Shown here: piece after piece, positions 1 through 9,082 of the stretch
How positions within the stretch are numbered: the stretch's first letter is position 1
Layout of the letters: every line of letters starts with the position of its first letter
Notes under the pieces: generated by a model
Told to the model about the DNA's origin: nothing
What the model saw: the letters and a program-made list of their open reading frames with translations, nothing else
The model's database searches: none
NCBI GenBank assembly: GCA_034359265.1
Contig: CP136891.1
Location: 52,840,501-52,904,500 of the forward strand
Source of the DNA: Canna indica
Lineage: Eukaryota > Streptophyta > Magnoliopsida > Zingiberales > Cannaceae
Direction of reading: 5' to 3'
Length of the DNA stretch: 64,000 nucleotides
Made by a program: the position numbers and the translations under genes

Positions 1-134
1 AGCGCATGTATATATAAAAAAGAATGGAGATGTCACGGGCGGCTAGAAATGCCACATGATTTTATAAAAGAAATTTGAGGATGTCACATGCGGTGGGGAA
101 TGTTGTATGGTTTTAAAATTTCCTACTTGATAGA
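1..134. other. left-edge flank, no gene
   Basis: AT-rich sequence without a credible reading frame. It holds two imperfect tandem copies of a segment of about 45 bp, each beginning near a GATGTCAC motif (about 31 and 79). The last 42 bp are copied exactly upstream of another TRIM at 4612-4653, which matters for the history of that element. Confidence 0.5.
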
Positions 135-466
135 TGTTAAAGTCTCACATTGGTTAAAAATATAGCCAAACTAGTATTTAAATAGTTTGGACAATCCTCT
201 TCTCTTGAGCTAGCTTTTGAGGTGAGTTAGGCCCACTAATTTCTTAACATTGTATCAGAGCCAATTCTATGGTTGATGTTGTGTCACCCGCAGATGTCCA
301 GTCTTGCAAAACTCCACGCTCCAAATGTCAAATCCTGAACGTGAGGGGGGTGTTAAAGTCCCACATTAATTAAAAATATGGCCAATGTAGCCTTTAAACA
401 GTTTGGATAATAGTTTCCTCTTGAACTAGTTTTTGGGATGAGTTAAGCCCACTAATTTCTCAAACA
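135..466 (+). mobile_element. TRIM retroelement A, complete
   Basis: This is a terminal-repeat retrotransposon in miniature. Two direct terminal repeats of about 115 bp (135-249 and 351-466) begin TGTTAAAGTC and end in ACA. Between them are a primer-binding-like site (TGTATCAGAGCC, initiator tRNA-Met type) right after the first repeat, about 90 bp of non-coding sequence, and a purine tract (GTGAGGGGGG) right before the second. A 5-bp target duplication ATAGA flanks it (130-134, 467-471). It encodes nothing, so it would need enzymes from a full LTR element to move. Confidence 0.9.
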
Positions 467-471
467 ATAGA

Positions 472-975
472 TACAAAATAGTCTAGGTTGACTTTCACGA
501 AGACTTGTCTCATGCGGCTAGAATTTTTCAACAAGTTAGAGGAATAGTACTTCTTTCCTGTGGCTAAATGGGAGTGGACTAAACAAGGTTTAGGAAACCC
601 AAAGTTATGATCCAAATCAGCCAACACAAATAAAAGTACATTTAGTTTATCACTGATTTGATGTTTTCTTGCATATAGAATACTTAAATGGTTGATATCC
701 TTAGTTAAGACTTCATGTTTAAATAAAGCTTGCTATGAGGTGTAGAGTCATTGTTGATGATAAACAATGGTTGATATCCACATTGTTTACTGTTGTGGCA
801 TATTGTGGTGTAGAGTCATTGTTGTGGCATATTGTGGTGTAGAGTCATTGTTGAGGATAAATTCATCCAGTATTGATTCATACACATTCTGATGATTGAT
901 ATACATGATGAGAATATAGAATCTCCTTGTCGGTGGCATATTCACCTAGTGTCATTCTAAGCACACATGGTATTT
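472..975. other. intergenic, no gene seen
   Basis: AT-rich sequence with short local duplications (a motif ending GTGTAGAGTCATTGTTG recurs near 740, 800 and 840). No reading frame, RNA gene or element end is recognised. Confidence 0.5.
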
Positions 976-1925
976 ACTCTCATAAGGGGTGGCAATTGGA
1001 ACCAATTAACCGAACCGCAAAATCCAATTTTGGATAATGATTTTGCGGTTCGGTTTCGGTGTCGGTTAGTGAAACTCAAAATTCATTTTAAAACGGTTCA
1101 GTTTTAGTTACCGGGTCACAGATAACGGGTAGCCGAAATTGGTTATAAGTTTCGATTTCGATTACCAGTTATTCGTGGTTAATCGATACCCGAAACCATT
1201 AAAATATAGTATTAGATTATAACCCGGAACCCTTTACCCATTACCCACTTATCCATTTACCCTTATGTATAAAAATCTAAAATCTATCTAACCCTAATTT
1301 TCTCAACCGACAGCCGACAGCCGACTCCCACTCCTATCACCACTCGATTCCCTGTATCTCTCCCCTCGGCCCTCGGCGTCGGCGGCCCTCTCCGACTCCC
1401 GACCATTCGATGGTCCTTGGCCCTCGGCGGCCCTCGCCGACTCCCATCACCTCGACGACGACGGCTTCCTAGCACACTCGACTAATAAAATGATGGCGGT
1501 GGCGTCTTTCTAGCACACTCGACTCACATCACCTCGACGGCTTCCCAGACACTCGACGACGACGTCGGCGCTTTCCATTCTAGCGGTTTACGGCATTACA
1601 GTGATGGTTGAATCACAGTCTCGGTGGTAACCTATCAATCTCTCGATCTCTCTCAGTTGTGGAGGTCAATTCTGTTCTCTGCTTGCACACATACTGCCCT
1701 CTATGTCCTCTCTAGTGCTCTTCGATGAAGGATTTCTCTTCCCTAAATTGATCGTTCTGTCTGTAGTCGCAGTAGTTAACAATTTTATACATTTGCAAGC
1801 AAGCTACCAACCTGCATGCATAGCCTCCCTCTCAGTTCAGCTTTCCACACTATCGTTTTCCTTAGCCTCCCCTCAATTCATCTTGCTTCTCCCCCTAATT
1901 TCCATTGGATCACCTATGGGTTTTG

Positions 1926-2256
1926 TGTTAAAGTCCCACATTGGTTAAAATATGGTCAAGATAGCCTTTAAATAGTTTGGACAATCCTCTCCTCATGAGC
2001 TAGCTTTTGAGGTGAGTTAGACCCATTAATTTTTTAACATGGTATCAGAGCCTATCCTGTGATTGATATTATGCCACTAGCAGATGTCCAGTCCTACAAA
2101 ACTCCACACTCTAGGTGTCCAATCTTGGGCGTGAGGGGGGTGTGTTAAAGTCTCACATTGGTTAAAATATGACCAAGATGACATTTAAATAGTTTGGGCA
2201 ATCCTCTCCTCATGAGCTAGCTTTTGGGGTGAGTTAGGCCCACTAATTTCTTAACA
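1926..2256 (+). mobile_element. TRIM retroelement B, complete
   Basis: Same family as TRIM A. Terminal repeats 1926-2039 and 2143-2256, primer-binding site TGGTATCAGAGCC right after the first, purine tract GTGAGGGGGG before the second. The exact 5-bp target duplication is TTTTG (1921-1925, 2257-2261). It landed in what appears to be the intron preceding an SPX-gene exon: sequence after it (2257-2407) matches the intron 5' of the exon at 5108, including acceptor TTTGCAG and the first exon bases. Confidence 0.9.
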
Positions 2257-2390
2257 TTTTGTTAGTTTGGTACAAGTTATGGATGGTTTGATCAACCTAA
2301 TACTGAGTGGTATCTTAGCAGGAACTGGTTTGGTATAAATTATGGACGGTTTGATCAAATTCTAATAGTGATTAGTGTGATGGTTTGCAG

Positions 2391-2407
2391 GAGCTGCAGG
2401 ATTGTAT
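2391..2407 (+). pseudogene. start of an SPX exon cut by a CACTA end
   Basis: Directly after a TTTGCAG acceptor, 17 bases match the start of the better preserved SPX exon at 5108. The CACTA terminus follows at 2408. The preceding 130 bp of intron also match those before 5108, so this is a duplicate of the same gene fragment. Confidence 0.6.
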
Positions 2408-3540
2408 CACTACAACAAATTTGTTATATATCGACACCAAAATTTTGACGCTGGTTATAAGCGTCAAAATGTAAAATTATTAAAAAAAAATAATACAATA
2501 AATTTCGACGTCTACTGAAGACGTTGAAATTTTTTGACGTCTGACAACAAGCGTCGAAACATTTCGACGTCTGACAACAAGCGTCGAAATATTTCGACGC
2601 CTGACAACAAGCGTCGAAACATTTCAACGCTTGACAACAGCTGACAATAGGCGTCGAAATATTTCGACGCCAGACAACAGCTGACATGCGTTAAAATATT
2701 AGTTTCGACATTCGAGAAGACGTCGAAATGTTCTACATATCGACGCTTGCATATAGGCATCAGCAGGCGTTGATACGTTTAACATTTCAACGTCTGCTCA
2801 GCCGTCAAAAAAAATTTAAAATTATATTTTTTAACATACCGACGCCTGTTAGAGGCGTCGGTATATTATTATTTTTAAAATAATTAATCATCTGCGTGCA
2901 GCGGGATTCGCGCCCGCTCAATGTCCGCCGCGCTGCGGAAATCGAGCGGCAGCGGATTCGCTGCCGTTGGATTTCCACCGCGCGACGAAAATCGAGCGAC
3001 AACGAATCCGCTGTCGCTCGATTTCCGCCACGCGCTCGCCCAGGCAAGAGGCGGGAGATTTCCCGCCTCCTGTAATTTTTTTTTCTATTTATTTTTTCAA
3101 TTTATACTCATTCTACTTCTTCTCATTTTTCTTCTTTCTTCTATCATCTTTCTTTCTCCTATTCTCTCTCCAAACCAAATAAAATTTTCATTTTATTTTT
3201 TTAATTTTTGTTCTTACTTATTTTTTTTACTAATATTTTTCTTTTTTTTTTACAGGTTATCAAACTCATTGATGATATAAAATTTTGTACAAGGTTGGTA
3301 ATTTTTAAAATTTTTATTTATATCAAAATTTTAAAAAATTATTATTGTTTTAATATATTTTTTAATTTTTTAATTTTTAAACCGGCGCGCCGCTCGATTT
3401 CTGCCGCGTGGCGGAAATCAAGCGAACGCGAATCCACTGACACTCGATGTCCGACGCGTGGCGGAAATCGAGCGGTGTGGATCCGCTGACGTTCGATGTC
3501 CACCACGAGGCGGACATCGAGCGGGGGCGCAAATCCAAGT

Positions 3541-3658
3541 GGGCATGAATCCGCACCTACTCGATGTCCGCAGCGTGGCGGGCACGAATCCGCACCTACT
3601 CGATGTCCGCAGCGTGGCGGGCACGAATCCGCACCCGCTCGATGTTCGCAGCGTGGCA
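3541..3658. repeat. three tandem 39-bp repeats
   Basis: Three consecutive units, each containing GAATCCGCACC and ending GCAGCGTGGC, differing at a few bases. They lie inside CACTA-1 next to the hAT MITE. Open frames across them are artefacts of GC-rich repetition. Confidence 0.85.
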
Positions 3659-3685
3659 GACATCGAGCTGGCACGAATCCGTGCC

Positions 3686-4071
3686 TAGGGGTGTAATCGA
3701 GCCGAGCCAAGCTTGCTTGTGCTCAAGCTCTGCTAGTTTAAGAAATGTCGAGCTCAAGCTAGATCGAGCTTCAATATCCAGGCTCGAGATCGGCTCGAGC
3801 TCGACTCAAGTAACTCGAGCTCGACTCTTTTAAGCTCGTTTAGGCTCGTTTATTTTTCTCAAGCGTGATCGAGCTCGTTCAAGCTCGGCTCGACTCGGGT
3901 TTATGCTCAACCCTATATGAAATATTAATATTTATATAATTATATATCAATATATGAAGCTCGATTAGGCTCGCGAGCCGCTTGAGTCGAGTATTACTTA
4001 GCTTGAGCTCGAGTTTTCATCGAGTCGATCTCGAGTAGCTCACGAGCTGCTCGGCTCACTTACATCCCTTG
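3686..4071. mobile_element. hAT MITE inside CACTA-1
   Basis: A 386-bp non-coding element. Its left end begins TAGGGGTGTAATCGAGCC and its right end, read in reverse, begins CAAGGGATGTAAGTGAGCC. An exact 8-bp duplication TCCGTGCC (3678-3685, 4072-4079) flanks it. The interior is made of CTCGAGCTCG-like repeats in both orientations. Confidence 0.85.
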
Positions 4072-4653
4072 TCCGTGCCCACTCGATTTCCACCGCGTGG
4101 CGAAAATTGAGCAAGCGCGGATTCGCGCATGCGCTTAATCGGCCGCACGCGTAATTCCAATTCCGCGTACAGCGGCTCAAATTTCGCTGCAATGCAGCGG
4201 AATTTGATGAATATTATATATATATACCGACGCCTGTTAGAGGCGTCGGTATGTTAAAAAATATTTTTTTTAATTTTTTTTTGACGATTGAGCAGACGTC
4301 GAAATGTTAAACATATCGACGCCTGCTGACGCCTATATGCAAGCATCGATATATCGGACATTTCGACGTCTGTTGACGCCTATACGCAGGCGTCGATATG
4401 TCGAATATTCCGACGTCCGTTGACGCCTATATGCAGGCGTCGATATGTCGAACATTTCGACGTCTGCTCGGACGTCGAAATGAACATATAAGCTCTCGTC
4501 ATATTCCACTCATTTTTGTCGTCTTTGCTGGCATCGATATGTTAATTTCGACTGCTGTTGGCGTCGAAATATTAGTTTATTCTGGCGTCGAAATATCAAT
4601 GGTTTGTTGTAGTGGGGAATGTTGTATGGTTTTAAAATTTCCTACTTGATAGA

Positions 4654-4974
4654 TGTTAAAGTCTCACATTGGTTAAAAATATGACCAAAATTGCCTTTAA
4701 ATAGTTTGGACAATCATCTCCTCATGAGTTAGCTTTTGGGGTGAGTTAGGCCCATTAATTTTTTAATATGGTATCAGAGCCTATCTTGTGGTTGATATTG
4801 TGCCACATGCAGATGTTCAGTCCTACAAAACTCCACGCTCCAGATGTCCAATTCTGGGCGTGAGGGGGTGTGTTAAAGTCCCGCATTGGTTAAAATATGG
4901 CCAAGATAACATTTAAATAGTTTGGGCAATCCTCTTCTCTTTTGGGATGAGTTAGGCCCACTAATTTCTTAACA
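4654..4974 (+). mobile_element. TRIM retroelement C, chimeric
   Basis: Same family as A and B: terminal repeats 4654-4768 and 4871-4974, primer-binding site TGGTATCAGAGCC at 4769. The flanking 5-mers differ: ATAGA on the left (as at TRIM A) and TTTTG on the right (as at TRIM B). The left flank plus the first 29 bp of the element are identical to TRIM A over 71 bp, while the rest follows TRIM B. The second repeat has an 11-bp deletion. It therefore looks like a recombinant and not an independent insertion. Confidence 0.85.
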
Positions 4975-5107
4975 TTTTGTTAGTTTGGGTACAAGTTATG
5001 GATGGTTTGATAAATCCTAATAGTGAGGTATCTTGGCAGGAACTGGTTTGTATAAATTATGGATGGTTTGATCAAATTCTAATAATGATTAGTGTGATGG
5101 TTTGCAG

Positions 5108-5238
5108 GAGCTGAAGGATCTTATTACTGCAGCCATTTCCAAGGATTCAGAGGAGCTGATGAAGGTGAGGAAGGAAATTGTTGACTTCCATGGGGGAGAT
5201 GGTCCTCCTTGAGAACTACAGTGCCCTCAACTACACTG
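5108..5238 (+). pseudogene. SPX-domain gene fragment (one exon)
   Basis: A single exon bounded by a TTTGCAG acceptor and a GTATGC donor. Its translation matches the SPX domain of plant phosphate-sensing proteins of the SPX1/SPX2 type, which bind inositol pyrophosphates and restrain PHR transcription factors. Visible are a segment reading EELMKVRKEIVDFHG and then, in another frame, MVLLENYSALNYTG. One extra G in the run at 5192-5196 breaks the frame between the two halves. No other exon of the gene is seen. The fragment lies inside the compound hAT, so it was either captured by that element or belongs to an older dead gene around it. Non-functional. Confidence 0.8.
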
Positions 5239-5386
5239 GTATGCAGTTTCCTTCTTGTGTTCACTGTGTCACCAGTTAATTATATTCAGCACTGTGTCAC
5301 CAGTTAATTATATTCAGCCTCCTTCGAAGTTCAAAGCTCGCCTACTTTTTATTAAGCTCAGTCAACCAATCCTAGAAAAAAAGTCT
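5239..5386. repeat. 28-bp tandem duplication after the SPX exon
   Basis: A unit starting CACTGTGTCACCAG is present twice in a row (about 5260-5316) in what would be the intron following the SPX exon. Nothing else is recognised here. Confidence 0.7.
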
Positions 5387-5689
5387 TTAGGCCATGCTTG
5401 CTTGACCGAATTTAGGAGGATGGATTGGATTTTAAAATCTAATCCACCATTTGTTACAGTAACAGATAAGACTCAGGCTGGTATGGGAGTGAATTTAATT
5501 TGGTCCAAATTCACCCCTGGTCTGAGTTAGAAAGCCTGGGGAGAGGGGTGGGTTTAGGGTATTGGCGGATGTAATCTCCATCCGCCGACTCAACACTCCA
5601 ATATCGACCCACGCACTCAACACTCAGACGCACCCCCGACGCTCAACACTCAGACGCACCCCGCCGCACTCGGACGCTTTCTCCTCAGT

Positions 5690-5718
5690 TCTTCTTCTTC
5701 TTCTTCTTCTTCTTCTTC
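5690..5718. repeat. (TTC)n microsatellite
   Basis: About nine to ten TTC units. Two reduced copies follow near 5800-5820. Confidence 0.9.
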
Positions 5719-5957
5719 ACTCGCCTACAGCAAAATCTGCACCCCGACGCACCCCAACTTTGCGACAGCTTCACCCCGACGCCCCTCTGCTCAGGTTTCT
5801 TATTCTTCTTCTTCTTCTTAATATTATTAGCAATTTTGCAATTTCACTGTCACTTTTCCACTACGCACTCAACATGCGGTCTATGGTTGGTGTTCCTGAA
5901 CTATCTATAGAAGAGTCCCACGACCTCATACATCATTGTCATCAAGATGATGCTTAC

Positions 5958-6317
5958 TGCGAAAATTATAGTTGCAGTCTCCAGCCTCTTGTGCAGGAGC
6001 CACATAGAAAGGCCTCTTTGAGTCAGTAAGCTCATGCCTGCTGACTGTAAGAAACTGAGCAAAAACATGAGAGCAGTGTAGGAATACAGAGCTGGGTACT
6101 TCTTGCCAAGTTTAGATTGAACAGGAAACCATGCTTACCAACATAGGCAACCACCAACTAGTGCAATTGACCCCATCAACCATCTCTTTGAGGTGTAGTT
6201 AGTAACATGAGTCACTGATGGATGATATGCGTTCTTATCCAATGCAACACCTTTGTAATGTGCTAGCACAATCACCCCGACTGTTCTATTGATCATTCTT
6301 ATTAATAATGATTCCAT
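5958..6317 (-). pseudogene. captured WAT1/nodulin MtN21-like exon
   Basis: Read on the minus strand, this encodes the middle of a plant drug/metabolite exporter of the WAT1-related (nodulin MtN21, EamA) family, multi-pass membrane carriers. Recognisable pieces are HYKGVALD, WLMGSIALVGGCLCW, then AWFPVQSKLGKKYPALYS and a hydrophobic helix. One in-frame TAA follows GGCLCW where the family has Ser or Ala. The exon ends at a good donor (GCA then GTAAGC) at 5958. A 30-bp duplication containing a CTACTAAC branch-point-like motif lies just upstream (6318-6380). It is a single fragment, antisense to the Myb-like piece, inside the Harbinger element. This is a transduplicated host exon and cannot make a transporter. 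Confidence 0.7.
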
Positions 6318-6454
6318 GTTAGTAGCTGCTGCTAAGTGCTAGCTAGGTATTAATAATGATTCCCTGTTAGTAGCCGCTGGCTTTCCTCACTCTCTCATCT
6401 CCCTCTCTAATATTTTTATTTTTACTCTTTAGTTCTGAACTGGGGTTTTGTCCG

Positions 6455-6710
6455 AGTAGGACTTGTATGAGCGGCCTGCTCATACAAATGTGTATGAGCA
6501 GGTCGCTCATCGTCTGCCACGCCAGCTTAGCACGCATCCCGACGCAGAAATTGAGTTCGGGATGCGTGCCCAGCACACCAGCACACAATTCGGGCACGCA
6601 TCCCGAACTCAATTTCTGCGTCGGGATGCGTGCTAAGCTAGCGTGGCGGACGATGAGCGGCCTGCTCATACGAACTCGTATGAGCAGGCCGCTCATACAA
6701 GTTCTATTCG
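6455..6710. mobile_element. Mutator-type foldback MITE
   Basis: Two nearly perfect inverted arms of about 110-115 bp surround a 20-bp centre. The arms begin with GACTTGTATGAGCGGCC-like sequence and include TGAGCAGG(C/T)CGCTCAT. A 9-bp duplication TTTTGTCCG flanks it (6446-6454, 6711-6719). Long arms and a 9-bp duplication fit a MULE-type MITE. Open frames here exist on both strands only because the arms mirror each other. Confidence 0.85.
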
Positions 6711-7133
6711 TTTTGTCCGGAGCACTTGGATTAACTCCAGATTAATGCCAACCTCACCCTACCAATCACAAATAACATACATAATATAAAGAGAATTAAT
6801 TCTTTATGTATACATTGCAAACCGTAATTAGCACACAATATACATATCTGGTTCACATATATATTTTACTTTTCTTATATTATATTGTTCTTCATCAGAT
6901 ATGTGTATATATATACAATATATTTATCTCACCAAGTTTAATGTGTTTTTTTCTCTGATACTGTAAATACATGCAGAATGCATATATGCAACTAAATTTT
7001 ATTTCATTCAACTATTTTTACTTAACAAATTACTCATCTGCATTGTTTGTAATATTAAATATTAATTAGTATACATGTAATATATATACTTAAGTGGTTA
7101 ATTAACTTTTGGAAAGTTGTTTGTTCCTTGTAG

Positions 7134-7511
7134 ATGGATCGACTAGTAGGAATCAGAGTCGTGAAGGGAGAAAGAGGAAGGATCGTAGAGATAATAAAAT
7201 GGTCTCAGAGGTTGCTAAAATTAGAGAGTATATCGGCACAGTAGCTTCCAAAATCGGAAATATAGTGGATAATATAACGACATTGTCAAATCAACATGGA
7301 CATGATAAGAACTTGGCAAAGATGCAGAGCTAGAGAAATTCATGAACAATTAAAGAAACTTCCACTATTAGCTTCAATGGATATTTTCTTCCTTGCTAGT
7401 TATTTAGGAGCACATCCAAATGAGTTGATGGTTTTTAGTGGAATAGATACAATGGAGGACAAGGTTGGATTTTTAGAGTATACTATGAAAAAACAATATC
7501 CATCCTCTTGA
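7134..7511 (+). pseudogene. Myb/SANT-like protein C-terminal exon (Harbinger ORF1 type)
   Basis: After a CCTTGTAG acceptor the frame encodes a basic segment (GRKRKDRRDNK), a helical stretch, and then an end part with GAHPNELMVF and KVGFLEYTMKKQ. This matches the C-terminus of plant Myb/SANT-like DNA-binding-domain proteins that derive from, or accompany, PIF/Harbinger transposases. A frameshift near 7325 separates the basic half from the end half. The Myb/SANT domain itself and the transposase gene are missing. It lies in the expected kind of element and is not a working gene. Confidence 0.6.
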
Positions 7512-8179
7512 AATCAAGATCAGTATCTCTTAAATTAAAATTATTAACCTAATCTTCTCATTTCTTCTTCTTCTACTTCCTCTTCTTCTTTCTCTTTTTT
7601 GCTTGTGATTAAAGTTTGCTTATTAACTTTAATTATTGAATCTATTACATTTTTTTTTTGTAGAGTGTCATACAACATAAATGAACATCTACTTTGTAAG
7701 ACATGTGACAACTTTGCTTTTGGAACTTTTACAAGTAAGTGTTCATCTGTTGTGTTTATAATTTTCATATGACATGAGATGATTTAAAGTGACATTTTTC
7801 AAATCTGTTACTGTTATTACTATTTTAAATGTGCAGGTTTAGGAGGAGGTTTAGATGTTGAAATTTTTAGGTTTTTGGGTTCGTTATATTGCTGAAGTTT
7901 AAGCTTCGTATCTAGATTTCTATTGTTGAAAATTTCAACCCGCGCTGCTGAAATTTTGGGCCGAAACATGTGATTGTTCGTTTCTTGTAATAACAATACA
8001 AAATTTTTAACTTGTTTCGTGATGTTTGTTGCTTGAATATATGTTTGAAATTTCAGTTTAATAAGTAATTTTGTTGCTGGAATGATAGTTGCATATTTTC
8101 ATATTGTTTTGCTAAAATCAGTAGTTGAATTGTTGAGGCCAATTGTTAAGACGATGTTTGTTATTTCAATTATTTTAAT

Positions 8180-8630
8180 ATGTGTTGAAATTTCAATTTC
8201 GTGATGCTTGTTACATATCGAGTAAAGAATATTTTTCGTGATACTTGTTAGGCCAATTATTTCAATTGTTTATGCTTGTTAGGCTAATTAATTTTAATTT
8301 TCATATCGAGTAAAGAATATTTTTCATGATACTTGTTAGGCCAATTATTTCAATTGTTTATGCTTGTTAGGCTAATTAATTTTAATTTTCATATCGAGTA
8401 AAGAATATTTTTTGTGATGCTTGTTAGGCCAATCATTTCAATTGTTCATACTTGTTAGGCCAATTATTTCAATTGTTCATGCCTGTTAGGCTAATTATTT
8501 TTAATTTTCATATCGAGTAAAGAATATTTTTCGTGATGCTTGTTAGGCCAATTATTTCAATTGTTCAAGCTTGTTAGGCCAATTTTTTTTAATTTTCATA
8601 TCGAGTAAAGAATATTTTTGTAAAAAGTAA
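8180..8630. repeat. 88-bp tandem array
   Basis: The motif CGAGTAAAGAATATTTTT recurs at steps of 88, 88, 119 and 88 bp. The longer step contains one extra 31-bp subunit (TTGTTAGGCCAATTATTTCA type). About five copies, non-coding, in the right half of the Harbinger element. Confidence 0.9.
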
Positions 8631-9082
8631 TTTAATTTTGTGATGTTTGTTACATATTATTATTTTGTAATTTACTTGTTAATAATATTATTATCCGATT
8701 TCGTTATTCTAACCAAAACAAACAGAAGATATGAATTTCATATCTTATCCAAGCTTTTTATCTTGTGTCAAAACAAACACATGATAGGATTTCAAGATAT
8801 CTCATTGAATTTCTATCCTATTCTTATCCACTTCATATCATATCCCATCAAAATCCAATCCGGCCAAGCAAACATGGCCTTAATGTTTTATAATATCTTA
8901 CCCTTTTTATAACCCAGCCCGATGAGAATAGCTTTCATCTAATATTTTGGAATGTTACTTTCCCGTTGAACAATATGGATGTTTGAAAAGAATCGACTTT
9001 TTAATACTCTTTTGATGGCATATAACGACTAGCGCTATCGGTAGAAGAAATAAGAAATCACACAGAATAGACTTTGAGGACA

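Larger units (their letters stand above)
2408..4614. mobile_element. CACTA-1, non-autonomous
   Basis: Termini are CACTACAACAAA (2408) and its exact complement TTTGTTGTAGTG (ending 4614). Subterminal zones (2440-2860 and 4220-4590) are packed with direct and inverted copies of a CGACGCC/GCGTCGAAA motif, the usual binding-site array of CACTA elements. The middle holds GC-rich segments, a T-rich stretch (3070-3370) and an inserted hAT MITE, but no transposase. The 3-bp flanks do not match (TAT left, GGG right). Since the sequence right of 4614 is copied from elsewhere, the original right flank was probably lost. Confidence 0.85.
5390..8879. mobile_element. PIF/Harbinger-like element with captured DNA
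   Basis: Terminal inverted repeats begin GGCCATGCTTGCTTGACC on the left and, read in reverse, GGCCATGTTTGCTTGGCC on the right. The 3-bp duplication TTA flanks it (5387-5389, 8880-8882), the usual Harbinger target. Inside are an antisense exon from a WAT1/MtN21-type transporter, a Mutator-type foldback, the C-terminal part of a Myb/SANT-like protein (the second gene such elements carry), and an 88-bp tandem array. No DDE transposase is seen. The stretch 6720-7130 is AT-rich and looks like an intron. Confidence 0.85.

Noticed and set aside
135..466. Cassandra-type TRIM carrying a 5S rRNA promoter
   Set aside because: The terminal repeats do not contain 5S-like internal promoter boxes that I could recognise.
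984..1260. A separate small hAT MITE at the left end only
   Set aside because: No right terminus or second ACTCTCAT nearby; the matching end and duplication lie at 10712.
3342..3710. Open frames of 66-122 codons on both strands inside CACTA-1
   Set aside because: GC-rich 39-bp repeats and subterminal arrays lack stops in several frames; proteins are repeat words only.
5562..6029. 155-codon plus-strand frame starting MADVISIRR
   Set aside because: Mostly low-complexity leucine from a TTC repeat; its 3' half is antisense to the WAT1-like exon, which explains the open frame.
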